A stretch of DNA of 64,000 bases from Saccopteryx bilineata (lineage: Eukaryota > Chordata > Mammalia > Chiroptera > Emballonuridae): contig NC_089492.1 of NCBI RefSeq assembly GCF_036850765.1, forward strand, positions 167,460,296 to 167,524,295, read 5' to 3'. A program made the position numbers and the translations under genes. The notes beneath the pieces were generated by a model, which was given only the letters and a program-made list of their open reading frames with translations, was not told where the DNA came from and did not search any database. Numbering within the stretch: the stretch's first letter is position 1; each line of letters opens with the position of its first letter. Below, piece by piece: positions 33,457-45,440 of this stretch.

Positions 33457-34069
33457 TATTTTCTTGTGTTTCTATAAGGTCATTCTCTTTATAAATGGGG
33501 AAGAATGAAAACCTGTTCCCACATTGTTGAACTGTTTCCTTCAGGATAAAATTCACCCATCCTAGCAACTTCTGCCCCCAGGCAAAGGGCTGTACCAAGT
33601 AGAATGAGTTCTCACAAACTTCTACGTTCCCTACATATATGTCACCTGAACACATAACATTCCTCATCCTTCATTTCAATCACACCAAAATTTACTCATT
33701 AAAGCCCTGGCTGAGCATGGTGTTGTACCCAGCAAGAGAAGCACACACCTCCTCTGTTGTCAAAGCAGACAACACCATGAAGAAGGAACACAGACGATTC
33801 GACATAAACACTGAATGAGGATTCCTTTAATCTGTGGTCTACTGTGTCTACAGGATGCCAAACATCTGGATGAAAGCTGCATCATTCAGGCAGAAAGCTT
33901 ACTGCTCTTTTGGATAATCAAATAGACTTTTATGTGAATTGCATAAACTTAGCAGTTATAATATTTATACCAACTTATATTTCCATAATAATTTACAACA
34001 GCAGGGTATGTGTGTATGTGTGTGTGTGCGCGCACACGCGCAAAACTTCATATAGTCACCATATCCTTA
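33457..34069. other. Unassigned, with an alternating TG/CG dinucleotide run
   Basis: The end (34007-34041) is an alternating purine-pyrimidine stretch of TG, CG and CA steps, a classic Z-DNA-prone simple sequence. Nothing else recognised. Confidence 0.5.
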
Positions 34070-34305
34070 TGGAATGAGCTTCATTATCCAGGTTTACATA
34101 TGAGGAAATTGAGGCTTTTTATCAGACATGATTTGTTCCCACACTCTGTGCCAGTATTCTCAAGGTCTACAAAGGAGAAATAAAACAGTCCTTGTCCTAA
34201 AGGTGCTCACAGACTAAGGGAGGAGCTTAAAATTGAATGAACTTGACATGCCCAAGGTCACACAACTATTTAATGTCAGATCTGGGGCTCCATCAACATT
34301 TTTGG
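34070..34305 (-). repeat. MIR-like fragment, interrupted
   Basis: Minus-orientation MIR words: CATATGAGGAAATTGAGGC (34097-34115), then CATGCCCAAGGTCACACAAC (34248 on) and GTCAGATCTGGGGC. A segment between them (CTGTGCCAGTATTCTCAAG, CTTGTCCTAAAGGTGCTCAC) looks like another old repeat. Confidence 0.6.
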
Positions 34306-34789
34306 CACCGAGTTCAGCGCTCTCTTCACAGCTGCCGCCAATAAAGGCCAGACACACTGAGAGAGCAGTGAGGAGAAAGAGAAGGAATGGAGGTGCCACT
34401 AGAATTATAAGAGTCTCATTATTAACGCTGAGCTCTGAACTGAAGTACAAATCATTAAAATTACCATTATGAAGACTATGACCAGATATAAGAAAATGTT
34501 TTATGTAATGTTGGGTTTGGAGGAAAAAAAAAGCAGAACACAGATGGCATGTCTGCTGACAATTACTTGATACCCATATGAACAGGGGACAGGACAAGAA
34601 CATGGGCAAATCTGAACAGCTGGGTACTTTTCCTGTGGCCAGGTTAGAGCTGAAATGTCCCTTTTTTCTTTCTTTTTTTTCCTACTACTTTATAGTTTGT
34701 TGATGTTGCTAAAACATAATTTTAGATAGGAAAAATGAAATAACATAGAAAAATTAAAGAAATAATATATAAAAAATTCAGGTCTGTTT

Positions 34790-34955
34790 ATAGCCACACG
34801 GACCTGACTCCAAATCTCAGTTTTACCGATGACTAGCTGTGTGATCTTGGGAAAGTTATTTAACGTCTCTGTGCCTCAGTTTCTTTGACAGAGAATAACG
34901 TTAACCTTGCAGGGTGGTGCTGATGATTAGAGATTAAACATTAGAACACCTAATA
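34790..34955 (+). repeat. MIR
   Basis: Clear MIR core: ACTAGCTGTGTGATCTTGGG, AAGTTATTTAACGTCTCTGT, GCCTCAGTTTCTTTGACAGA. Confidence 0.88.
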
Positions 34956-36604
34956 CACACAGAGCAGCCACTCCAGCATGTTGGAGAACAGACAGGCACT
35001 GCAGGGCCTGCTTTGAGGCATAAATCTTGCCAAGAGCCTGCAGTGGTATTTTTAACCCAAAGAACAGCCAAGTAAGTTATCCTTATCAGCAGCAAAAATA
35101 CATATTAAACCAGGTCCTCAGGGATACAAACCTCTAAAACATCACTTGTCCTGAAAGGATTACGATCTGTTTACCCACTCAGTAAACATTTACCCACACG
35201 TCCTCTAAGTCAGAGATGAAAGGAAGGCTCTAGTACGAAGACAACGAGGGCTTAGTCCTTGCCATAGGCCACTGGGAGAAAAGAGTCATGCAAACAGGTA
35301 AATACAACATATTGTGGAAAGCTAATCAAAAGCCAGGCATTCAGGGGCACAAGTGGATAAACATCTAACCCAACCTGATGAGGGGAATTGAGGAAGGTCT
35401 AGGGGGAATTTCTGGAAGCACTAGCCCAGGAGCTGAGCCTTTAAGCATCAGCAGGAGTTAGCAGAAGAGAAGCCTGAGTGGAGGCAGAGGAGCATCCCAG
35501 GCACAGAGGGAAATACAAGGAACCAGAGTTGGAGAACCATGAGCTGATCAGTGTTGCTTGGAATCTGAAGCAAGGACAGTCAGAGAGGGAGGGACCAGCT
35601 CACATGAAGTTCATCCAGAGATCAGCAAAGGACTTGAAGCCAGGGAGGCATCAGTGAAGGCATTGGCCTTACTCTTCAGACACTCCAGAGCTGTGCAGAG
35701 CAAGGATGTGAATGGGGCAACCCAGCTGCAGGGGTCAGTCACCTTTAGGGGAAGGTGAGTCTGGACTAGGACAGTAAACATGGACATGGAGATGAGGACG
35801 ATGGAAACCAGAAGGCAAGAAAGTCCCTAAGGATCCCAGTGAACAGCAGAGAGAAGTACCTACTTAAGCTTTGAGAACATTTTTTTTTTAGCAGACACAA
35901 TCAAGAAAAGCTTCGTGAAGGAGTCAGGACATGAGCAATTCTTAAAGAAAACATAGGTGGAGGAAGAGGGGAGGACCCCAGGGGAAGAAATGGAATTAAC
36001 AAAGCCAAAGAGGCAATAAAACGTAGGCTGGGCTCACAGAAGTAGCTGGATTGGCAGAAAGAGTGTGGTCTTTGACATCCTCCACACGGGACCCCATCCC
36101 ATAACAGAGAAAGCATTTGTGGAGGGTAGGTTATGCTTTCTCCCCCAAACCCCTGCTCTCCTGAGACTAGGCATAAAGAGATGCTATGACAAGCTCAAGG
36201 TAAAGAAAGCATTAGAAATTCTCCTAGATTGTAATCCAGAAGAGAAAAGAGAGTTCCTATTGATGGCATAAAACATTTGGTGGTCATGTGGTGACTCCAT
36301 GCTGTGGCCAGCCAAGAAGGGAGACTTTTCTGTTCTGCTTTCTCGTTTCCCACCTCCAGCCCACTCCCTGCCCTGTAGCAGCAGGTTGAAGTGATTGACT
36401 GATGAGGAATAAGATGAAGGAGAGTGGGAATAAAAGTGTTAAAGGGACCAAAGGGTCAAGGAGAAAGGAGAGAAAGATGGAGTTCAAGGTCACAGATCAC
36501 TTGCCAACCTGAATGTCACAGGGGTGCTCGGGGCTAGAATAGAAGCCCACAGACTTGCTCTGTGAAGGTTTATATAGGAGGGATTTCAGCTGTGTGGGAC
36601 GTTT
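34956..36604. repeat. Mostly unassigned; old repeat-like stretch at about 35160-35560
   Basis: The stretch from 35160 ('cagtaaacatttaccc ... gaggaaggtc ... gcatcccaggcacagaggga') resembles the same unnamed old family as at 30690 and 45160. Nothing recognised in the rest. A-runs and purine-rich tracts occur near 35880 and 36405-36480. Confidence 0.35.
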
Positions 36605-36850
36605 CCTGTCTCAACTACTTGTCTCCGCCAGTTAGCACAAAAGCTGGCACAGACAATAGGTAAATAAATGAGAACAGCTATGTTTTGGCAAAGCTTTGTT
36701 TATGGAAATTGTGCTTTGAATTTCATAAAATATTCACACATCACAAAATATTCTTCTTTGACTTTTTTCCCCCAACCAGTTAAAAATGTAAAAATCATTC
36801 TTAGCTCACATACAGACACAGACAGCGGAGTGTGGTTTGTCGTCCAGGGA
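36605..36850 (-). mobile_element. Old hAT-type MITE (Tip100-like) fragment
   Basis: Recognised from TTTATGGAAATTGTGCTTTG, AATTTCATAAAATATTCACA, CAAAATATTCTTCTTTGACT, CCAACCAGTTAAAAATGTAA and CATTCTTAGCTCACATACAG. These match, on the minus strand, a common mammalian hAT MITE beginning CAGGGGTCGGCAAACTA. The terminal CAGGGGTCG itself has decayed. Confidence 0.65.
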
Positions 36851-37174
36851 TAGGACGGGTCAACTGGCATAGAGCAGCTGCCCTCACACCTGCTTCCTGT
36901 GGATTCTGGGTGGGATAGGACATAGGGCTGAAACTAAGAAACAGAACTGTTTTCTATACTTTTCTGGATTCCACAGGAGCTTCCCTAGCTGACAATAAGT
37001 TTTTAGGGATGGACTATACCACCCCCTTTCCTATAATTAAGGATGTAGTGGTGGCGGTCTTACTTGTTTTTATATTAATTCAATTTTGAAATACTGCTTC
37101 CTATATTTCTATAATCCATACCATGGTATTAAAAATAATAATAAAATGAAAGTCAGATATATTTTGGCTATAAC

Positions 37175-37345
37175 ATGTTCTTCTTGTTACTAAAAAGCTG
37201 GGTAATAGCAGGGGCTGTGCCTGTGAGCAGCTGGACCTCTCTGGGGCCTCAGTCACCCATCTGGGAAATGGGCAGACCTTCCTAAGCAGCTGTGAGACGT
37301 GCTCTTGTACAATTGCCTGCTCCAACCCAATTTGTAAGACTCTCA
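37175..37345 (+). repeat. MIR fragment
   Basis: Diverged MIR words: TGGACCTCTCTGGGGCCTCA, GTCACCCATCTGGGAAATGG. Ends uncertain. Confidence 0.55.
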
Positions 37346-38504
37346 GGCCCTCTGCAGACACAGTGTTTTATCCATCCTCCCTAGTCTCAACATTTTCCCT
37401 CATTGGGCACTAAATTGTCTTTTCTAGTTTCCAGAGATTTGATGTGGTCTCGCTTAGAAAGCTGAATTCTCAGGCTTTGACTTTTCTCCTAGCAGCATAG
37501 CTGAGAAGCTGAGCATCTAAATGGCATGAGGAAGATTGAGTTGCAGGATTCTTGACAAGGAACCTGGCCATGTTCTTTGGTCTGGACATGAGTCTCCAAA
37601 ATTCCTTAAAATAAGTCATTAATATCATGTCAAATTCAGGCTCTAAAACCCTTAGCCCCTGAACCCCCTGACCCCCAGAATAAAAGGATTCATGTTGTTC
37701 CATTTCTCTTCTTTTCTGCTATTTGGAAGCAGTTATCCCCCCTTATTAGAATATTCAGGATGCTCCCACTCACCTTATCTGACTGGTCTTATCTATATCC
37801 TAACTGCTCAGCTACCACCCCAGACTCTTTCTCCTTCTCTAACACTCACAGTCTTTTAGAGGTGCGTGTACAAGGGAAAGGCCCAGGGAAGGAAGAGGAG
37901 CCCTCGAGAAACTAAAGATGTAAGTTAGGGCTCTTGTTCCTGATGCTCCTCCTGTTCTCGGTTGTCTCAGATGACCGAGAAAGGAGTCAGCCACAAGATC
38001 CACCCAGGACCTAAAAAGTGTGTGAAGCACAGAACTCAAAACTGAGAGGACCCTGCAAAACAAATTTTACTAATTCCAACTATGTCAAGCTTCGCTGGGT
38101 ACGTTTCCAACAAGTCAAATCTCCCTGGACTTGCCTAGCTCTTAGTGGAATGTCCAACCCTCATTGCTGGGGGCTGGTTGGGGGATGGCAGAGATAGATG
38201 TACTCTTCCTAGCTCCAGGATTCCAGCCAAAAGCCCCTCTCTGCCATGAGGCACAAGGTTGGTTCAGCTGGCTTCCCACAGATCTGGTCCTGAAGCAAGC
38301 ACACAGCTCCGCTAAAAGCACATCCATCCTATTCTCCCATTTGATCTTTCTTCCACATGCCTTTTGGATTACTGCTGGCATTTTGTTTCCATCTGTTTTC
38401 AACTCTTACTTAGAAACATACAAGCCTGGCTCTAGCTGTCTACAGGGCCGGGGGTCTTTGTCAGGGTGCTGCTCTAAGCAAGGTCCAGGGAAGATCAACT
38501 GCAT
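37346..38504. other. Unassigned sequence
   Basis: No repeat family or exon recognised; the open frames overlap on both strands. Confidence 0.45.
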
Positions 38505-38995
38505 GTCTTATTTCAATTCAACAGATACTGAGCAAGCACTTCCCATGTACCAGGCACTGTGCTGCCTATCATCCACTTGCTGGATGCCACACCATGCCAC
38601 TGCCCAAAATTCAGCACGGACTCCCATTCCATTTCAAGTAAAAGCTTAAGTCACTGAAATGACCTCCAAGACCTGAAATGACCCCTCCCCACCCATCACC
38701 TTTCTGACCTCATCTCTTGCAGCTCTTGCTCTTAGTCACTCCCCAAAGCCGCCCTGACCTCTCTGTTCTTTGTGATCATGTCTGCCACCTTCCACCTCAT
38801 GCCTTTGCCCTGCTCTCCCCACCTCTACCCTGCATGCCCTTTGCCCGGCGCGGCTAACATCCTCACCTTCTCCAAGTCTTCACTCAAGGATCACCTTTCC
38901 AACAAGGTTCACACTGACAATTCTGTTGAAATGGCAACCCATCAACAGCATACCTGATCCCCTTTCTTACCCTTCTCTAAATTTTCTTCTGCAGC
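38505..38995 (+). repeat. L2-like fragment
   Basis: Pattern of an L2 3' region: 'acagatactgagcaagcacttcccatgtaccaggcactgtgctgc' at 38521 (more MIR/L2-like), then a pyrimidine-rich segment with TGATCATGTCTGCCACCTTC, TTCTCCAAGTCTTCACTCAA and GCAGCACTTATCACCTGC. The coding remnant is too diverged to read as protein. Confidence 0.5.
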
Positions 38996-39589
38996 ACTTA
39001 TCACCTGCGCTTTGGTCCAGTTCCCTAGAAAACACAGCTCGAGTAAGGCAATGCCAGGGAAGCAGGGATGAGTGGAAAGGGGGAGGGGAGAGCAGGCCTA
39101 AGGGAGTGTTTCCAAAAGACAGTGCTGTAACAAGTGTTGGCTCGGTTCTGTGGGACATCTTCAGAGAAGCTGAATGAAGCAAATGCATCTCCAAGCAGTG
39201 TGCTGGGAGGGAGAGAAGACTGCATTGTTCAGTGTCTGTCCCTATCAGTTATTGTCTGCCCCGTGGATGTTAGTGCTCCCACTAGGGACAAGAAAGCAGG
39301 TTAAAGCCACAGAGGGCCACCGCCTTAGCAGCAACAGGGAAGCCCCAGCACGGGAGGTGGCGACTGAGAGATTCAATGCTCTCATCTCAGGTATAGGGCT
39401 AAGAAACATGCGTGTGGACATCATGATGGGCAGTCCTGAGACTGTAGGAGTGGCATGGAGGCCACTGTGGCTACAGGCCTGCAGGGACAGGCCGAGCCAG
39501 TTCCAGGGATCCTCCAGCCAGTCAAGGTCCCTGTGTGGGTCTGGACTGTGTGTGATCAGAATTCCGTATGACTCTCCAACATGGGATCC
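38996..39589. other. Unassigned sequence
   Basis: No exon or repeat recognised. A plus-strand frame at 39174-39662 (162 codons) runs into an L2 end, which argues against it being a gene. Confidence 0.45.
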
Positions 39590-39705
39590 ATCTCCCCAGC
39601 TAGAATATAAGCTCCATAAAGGTAAGACCTTTGTCTCTGTCCCCGAGGCCCCGAGAGTCTAAAAAAAGGCCCAGCACATGATAGGTCCCAGCACCCTGTG
39701 AGAAG
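39590..39705 (+). repeat. L2 3' end fragment
   Basis: Typical L2 terminal words: TAGAATATAAGCTCCATAAA, GGTAAGACCTTTGTCTCTGT and GGCCCAGCACATGATAGG. Confidence 0.75.
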
Positions 39706-39957
39706 GAAAGCACTATGATAATGAAGTCAGTACAGACCCTGCCCTCAGTGGGCAACTGATCTTGAGTCCTGGAGCTTTGGATGTGACAGGCTGTGCCCAG
39801 CCTGGTGTAACTGGTAAAACAAGGACACTGGAGCAGGAAATCAAGATCTGGGCTCTCAACCCAACCTCTGCTGCTGACCAGCCACAGGACCTTTGTAACA
39901 GTGATCACTCTTCATCAAGTTCTCACTTTCCGCCAGATCACAGGCAGAGTGATTTAC

Positions 39958-40303
39958 TGTCTTAGTCTGTTCAAGCTGCTACAACAGAGTTCCCTAGACT
40001 GGTCGGCTGATAAACCACAGACATTTATTTCTCCTCATTCTGGTGGCTGGGAAGCCCAAGATGAAGGTGTCAGAAGGTTTGGTGTCTGTCTAATGATGGC
40101 TCTCTCTGCACTATGTCCTCACAAGGCCAAAGGGATGGGAGAGCTCCCTGGGTCTCTTTTATGAAAGTGTCAATCTCATCTGAGAGCAGAGCCCCAATCA
40201 TCTCCCAAAGGACTCACCTCCTGACACCATCACCGCGGGGGTTAGTTAGAATTTAACATATGAATCTGGGGGTGGAGGTGATAATATTTAGTCTGTAGCA
40301 TTT
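39958..40303 (-). repeat. MLT1-type (ERVL-MaLR) LTR
   Basis: Minus-orientation MLT1: TGTCTTAGTCTGTTCAAGCT, GCTACAACAGAGTTCCCTAG, ACATTTATTTCTCCTCATTC, CTGGGAAGCCCAAGATGAAG, then ATATTTAGTCTGTAGCA at the other end. The TG...CA ends fit an LTR. Confidence 0.85.
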
Positions 40304-40394
40304 GCATACATTTTCTTTTTTTTCTTACAGCAATTAAATGAAACATATGATGATCTTCAGTTAATAAAAATCTAAATTAAGCCGAGAATAGTTC

Positions 40395-40490
40395 AATGAG
40401 CCTGCCCAAGTTCTCCTGGCTAAGAAATGGCAGAGCCGAGACTTGAACTTGAAACTGCCTCTGCCAAAGTCTAAAAGCATAATCACCCCC
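40395..40490 (-). repeat. MIR fragment
   Basis: Minus-orientation MIR words: CCTGCCCAAGTTCTCCTGGC, AAATGGCAGAGCCGAGACTT, GAACTTGAAACTGCCTCTGC. Confidence 0.75.
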
Positions 40491-40995
40491 CTCAAGCACC
40501 ATATAGCTGGGTCTTAGTGCCTTCTTTTGTGAAATGAAAAGATTAGGCAACATAATCTTTAAAGCCCTTTCCCATGAAGCTGCATCCTAAACATGTCAAG
40601 TTCAAAGAAAAATGATCCAGCCCAGATGAGGTGGGAAGTGATTGGATACTGTCCAGGACAAATATACCTACACTGTGCTGGGGCCACCGACCAGGCCTGA
40701 GCTGCCAGCAGCCTCCTTCCAGCCCTCAGAGCAGCAGGCACAAGTCTCTCTCTTCTATACATAGGGACATGCCCAGGAGATCAGCTTGGCCAGAATAAAG
40801 GTGCCACCTGAGGACACTTAATGTGGATTGTGATGATGCACGCAACATGTTGTCTGCAGTTCCAAGTTACTATATAATATGGTTAATGGAACCTAACTGG
40901 TCACTTATTACACAACCTGAAGGTCAGAGGGCACCAGGGCAGGTGCCGTCAAAGCCTGCCACTCAGCGAATAGAACTTCAGGTCTCCATTGTTGA
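40491..40995. other. Unassigned sequence
   Basis: No exon or repeat recognised with confidence. Confidence 0.45.
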
Positions 40996-41310
40996 TCTAT
41001 ATTTCCACTCTCTGGTAGAAATATAATATGGGCCACATGTGTAATTTTACATTTTCTAGTAGCCACACTTTAAAAAGTGAAAAGGAGGAAGTAAAATTAC
41101 TATTCATAATCTATTTTGTTTAATCCAATATCTCCAAAATACTATCATTTCAACATGTAATCAATATAAAATCTGAGATATTGTGCATTCTATTTTCCCA
41201 TAGTAAGTCTTGGAAATCTGGTGTGTGTTTTACTTAGTGCACATCTCCGTTCCAAAGCCACCTTTCAAGTGCTCGATGTGCGGCCACAGGAATGCAGTGC
41301 TCACATGTAA
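40996..41310 (+). mobile_element. Old hAT-type MITE-like repeat, copy 2
   Basis: Homologous to 29308-29631: TTCTAGTAGCCACACTTTAA, TAATCCAATATCTCCAAAAT, TTTCAACATGTAATCAATAT, AGTAAGTCTTGGAAATCTGG and TTTCAAGTGCTCGATGTGCG. Family probably MER3/MER33-like. Confidence 0.6.
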
Positions 41311-43154
41311 ATCACAGCTACTGAATGGGAGAGTGCAGGCCCAGTGATTGCTGGAGCTGATGGTGAACACAAATGTACGTGCCCACACTCACCAGAGCAG
41401 CACAGACAGCAGGAACTGTCAAATTCCCGCAGCATCAAGACCAGAGAACAGCACCAGGGACAGCCCCCAGATGCCCCCAGGCATCTGGTTACATCCTTGG
41501 GAACAGACAGAGACCCAGGTGAAATGGACAGCAACCTGAACTCACACACAGAGTGCAGAGGAATGAGGAGCTCAGCTCCTCATGGGGGCAATAAGACATC
41601 TGGCTTGCTGCCTGCCCTTTGAAGTTCAGCTCACCTGCTAATGTCAAGAGCAGCAGGCCAAGATAAAACACTGGAGGCCTTTGAGCAACTGACCCAAAAG
41701 GTTCAAGTTCTTTGGTCAATTCATTGGGAAATGAGTTTCATATGAGGGTCAGGGGAGAGGGGCAGGGAATTGTCATAATATTAACAATTTGTGTATTTAA
41801 GTGTTGTCAAACCACAGGAGCCTGGAGTCCTCACACATTCATGAAAGCCAAGGCCCTGGCTCATTCACACTGAAATTAATTGCTGTTTCACACTGATGCA
41901 TAGAAGCAAGAAGCAGGAAGGAAAATGGGTGTTTTTTAGAACTGAATGACTTGAGGAGTGCAGGGGGGGGGGGACTGTGGTTTTTCCAGGAATGAGATGG
42001 ATTTTTAAAAAATATATGAAAGAAAGAGAGAGAGAGAGAAAGAAAAAAAAAACATTTCTAACCCTCTCTTATAGCCCCCCCCCCCACACACACACCAACC
42101 AAACACACAAAGCAATGAAGGAAGGGTGACTCTCCTGCCACCAGGAGAAGCTGCTTCCCTCTCTGACTCTCTGGCAGGGTACCTCCCAGTGCAGACCTTC
42201 CTGGGGCTGTCCTCCCAGCCCCTCCCCCATCAGGAGTGAACCACATGGGCGACCCTTCAGAACTGTACATGGGGAGTGTTTAGTTGCTGCATTCATGAGG
42301 TTGAGCCTGGAACCACATGGAAGGCACATGCAGGAAATGCGCTGTAATAATCTTATGTTTATAATTCTGGGAGAAAAATGGCAGAGTCCAAGATGGGATT
42401 GATCAGGTTCCAAATCTATTTCCTGGAGTCAAATTTAAAAGAAAGACTGTAAGGGTAAAATCTCTAATGATGTGGGTACATCTCAACAAGTTACAAGTTT
42501 ATTTCTACTGATGTTTATACAGATTTTTTAAATCTGTTGCTTTCTTCTCACATAAACTAGCCCATCCCAGTCCATGCATAGGGAACTCTGAAAATGGCCC
42601 CCTGTAATAAATTCTTATCAAATTCAGAAAATCTGACTTTTCAAGAGTTCATTTACAGGACAACCGCTCCCCTTTGCTGTAATGCCTTTATCATTTTTTA
42701 TTGTTATTGTTCAGATTTTAAGCATTACCATCTGAAAGTCTTGTCCATGTTCAGTGATGTTAGACATCCACCCAATGCTAGTTTGATTTCCAGGTTTCTC
42801 CTTGGACAACAAAAGCTCAGAGTGGGTCTGTCTCCATTCCCTGGCACACCTACACGGAGAGCATTTCCAGGTCTGAGGAGTCTCTGCAAAGCTTCCCGTC
42901 TGAGCCGGCTGCTCCCCTGCAGCTGCTCTGAGTCACTGTTCCCATTGTCTCAGTCAGGATGGGATGGCTTAGAGATCTTGCTGGGAAGCAGCTTTTCTAG
43001 GCTCCCAGTGTGGCTTTCAACTTCTAGTCACCTGACTCAGGTGGAAAGCTATGAGGCAATGAAGAAAAATAGGTGCGCTGGAAAACTAACTGTAAGGATG
43101 ACTAAGAGTGAGTCCTGCCAGTGGGACCACACTTTACAGTTTAAAAAATGACAG
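41311..43154. other. Unassigned, with simple-sequence tracts
   Basis: Poly-G at about 41964-41973, a (GA)n run at 42020-42045 followed by poly-A, and poly-C leading into a CA run at 42067-42096. A plus-strand frame at 42594-43151 (185 codons) shows no family features. No exon supported. Confidence 0.45.
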
Positions 43155-43300
43155 AGATTCAATCTTCTTTCTTTAATGAGGAAACGGAGGTTGAATGTGC
43201 CGATACATCTCCTGTAAGGTCACACACATGACCCATGGTGGAGGTAGGAATCGGAGTAGTTCTTCCGATGAGAAACCCAGCCCAGCTCTGTCCATGTACC
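43155..43300 (-). repeat. MIR fragment
   Basis: Minus-orientation MIR words: TTTAATGAGGAAACGGAGGT, TGTAAGGTCACACACATGAC and GGTGGAGGTAGGAATCGG. Confidence 0.7.
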
Positions 43301-43784
43301 CTTTCCTAAAACCAGCAAAGTGTCCCAGCAACAGAGACACCCTCACATGGTCTCACTCTGTCAAACCTGAGTGTATAAGGTGTGTTTAATTGCGAATAAA
43401 TGAGCCTCTTTCACTTAACGTTTCTAAGCCCCTTCCCTTGTTGCCTTTGAGTGGTGCTCAGAATAAACAATTCCAATGTTCACCAAAAATGAATAGAATG
43501 AGAGGAAAATAAGTAAAAATTTCAACCAAATATATATTGAGGGTCTGTTATGTACAAAAACAACAAAACTTGATGCTTACTCTCAAATTTATGTTGTTTG
43601 AGTAAAAAGGCTATAGATTGTTGAGAGTTAATATCAGCCTAGAGTACCCAAACAAACACCCTCACCACTCACTGTCAAGGTGTGGGGTGCATCCCCGGTT
43701 GGGAGAGGACTGTGGAGATTCTGTGGAGAAGGAGGAGTGTGGGCAAGCCCTGGGCAGGGCGCCAGCTTCCCTGAACACAAGAGT

Positions 43785-43905
43785 CCCCAGGAGCACTTGT
43801 TAAAAATATGGATTCCTGAACTTTAATCCTGAGTCGGGATTCTGAGGAGGAAAGCCTAGTAAACTAAATATTTCATCTGTGCCCCAGTGATGCTGGTCGT
43901 AGGCT
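43785..43905 (+). mobile_element. MER5A-like MITE fragment
   Basis: Diverged words: AGCACTTGTTAAAAATATGG, ATTCCTGAACTTTAATCCTG, GGATTCTGAGGAGGAAAGCC and CCCCAGTGATGCTGGTCGTA. Confidence 0.6.
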
Positions 43906-44439
43906 GAGAGCACGGGAAGCATGAGTCAGCTCTGCAGGACAAGATGGTCCAGCTGTGGAGGATTCTGTGCAAGGTGAGAGGAGGGGGAAAAACAGAAAAT
44001 GTGGTAAGAGAGCTTGAAAGAGGTAAGACGTGTAAACTAAGACAAATGCCAGAAGAAGACTTTATTCCAAAACAAGGGCAGGGACAGACAGCAAGACACC
44101 AGCAGGCTGGAGGACAGTTAGAGAGCTCTGGGAAAGAAAGAATCCTGCTCACACCTGCCCTGAGATGGGAGAGGCCTACACATCAAGTGGGCAGCCAGGT
44201 GGGGCCCTGGCTCCGGGCAGCACTCGCTGGCACAATACTTCTGCCTGTGAGCCCATCACAGGGACCGAGGCCAGTCCTTGTGCTCTTGCTTCCAGCTGAG
44301 GGTCAGGTGGGGCAGCCGAATGACCTATGTTGCTAATTGAACATATGTTTTGCCCAATGCCTGTATTACTTTTGTTTCACCAAGCTGTAGCTATGACTGA
44401 GCCCTAGGAGACTCCAGGGGAATTCTGTGCCTTAGGAAG
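43906..44439. other. Unassigned sequence
   Basis: A plus-strand frame at 43944-44336 (130 codons) overlaps one on the minus strand. No recognised family. Confidence 0.45.
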
Positions 44440-44800
44440 CCTCTAGCAGCCGCAGTTAAGGTGGAAAGGTTCTTGGTTTAAGGAAAACCTGGGTTCAAAG
44501 CCCAGTTTCAAGAGAACTTCATGTGTAAAACCATGTCTTTGGTCCTTGGTTTTTTCCTCAATTAAACAATAAAAATACCTAACACTTATATCGTACTTAC
44601 CACATGGTCAGCATTGTTCTGTACATATTTATATGTTTTAACCAGTTTAATTTGCACAGTAACCACACAAGGTAGGTTCTGTTGGTGTCCCTACTTTACA
44701 GATGAGAAAAGTGAAGTAAAGAGAGTTAAATCCCTTACTCAACAAGTAACTGACAAAGGCAAGATTTAAACCCAGGCAGCCTGCATACTGAATCACCATC
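44440..44800. repeat. Two MIR fragments in opposite orientation
   Basis: 44440-44560 reads MIR-like in plus sense (CCTGGGTTCAAAGCCCAGTT, ATGTCTTTGGTCCTTGGTTT). 44575-44800 is a clearer MIR on the minus strand: TACTTACCACATGGTCAGCA, TTTACAGATGAGAAAAGTGA, AGATTTAAACCCAGGCAGCC. Confidence 0.75.
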
Positions 44801-44849
44801 CCTTGCCTCCTCTCTAAGAAGAACAATGTCTGGCCCATGCAGGAAGAAC

Positions 44850-44907
<58 letters not shown>
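44850..44907 (+). repeat. (GT)n microsatellite
   Basis: About 28 near-perfect GT repeats, followed by an interrupted ATGACTGTGTTATGTGTGGG. Likely polymorphic. Confidence 0.97.
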
Positions 44908-44908
<1 letters not shown>

Positions 44909-45159
44909 ACTGTGTTATGTGTGGGTCTGTAGGGGGGGGATACTCTACTTCAGTGAGATGAGAGATCTGATGGTGAACAGAAGCACAGTAGAGCCTAAGG
45001 CAGAAGACGATTCCAGGGTGGGCTGGGAAGTCTTCGTGAAGGAAGTCCACCCACCCAACCTGATGCAGAAAGCTCAGAGACTGAAGAAGATCCACATGGG
45101 TGGAGAAGGGGGGAGGAAATTTCTGGTGAAAATGTGTAGCACCCCATGGGTTTATGCAT

Positions 45160-45440
45160 TTAGCTCAGCAGCTGTCTAGTGATTGTCTGGTATGTGCCAG
45201 GCCCCATTCCAGACACAGGAGACACAGTGGCTAGTAAGCAGACGCTGCCCCTGCCTTCATGGGGCTTATAGTCCCTTGGGGGTGATGGCCAAAATAGAAA
45301 GCCAATAAATGAGGAGAATAATGAGAAAAATGATGAGCTGTATGCTGGAAAGATCTGGGGAGTAGGAAGTAGGTAAGAATTTCAACTGGGTAACAGGAAG
45401 GCCTGCCTAAGGAGGGACCGTGGCAGTGAGATCTGGAAGA
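45160..45440 (+). repeat. Ancient unnamed interspersed repeat
   Basis: Words such as GTATGTGCCAGGCCCCATTC, GCCCCTGCCTTCATGGGGCT and GGAAGGCCTGCCTAAGGAGG recall a common old mammalian repeat. I cannot name the family. Similar layout near 30690 and 35160. Confidence 0.4.

Noticed and set aside
38840..38870. CpG island or promoter near GCCCGGCGCGGC
   Set aside because: Only a few CpGs in about 20 bases, with no extended GC-rich region or downstream exon.
39174..39662. 162-codon plus-strand frame as a possible gene
   Set aside because: It runs into an L2 3' end, and an overlapping minus-strand frame exists; no protein features.
42594..43151. 185-codon plus-strand frame as a possible gene
   Set aside because: No start context, domain or family resemblance; ordinary for non-coding mammalian DNA of this base composition.
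44850..44907. CRISPR-like or regulatory repeat array
   Set aside because: It is a plain GT microsatellite without spacers; no CRISPR array exists in the window.
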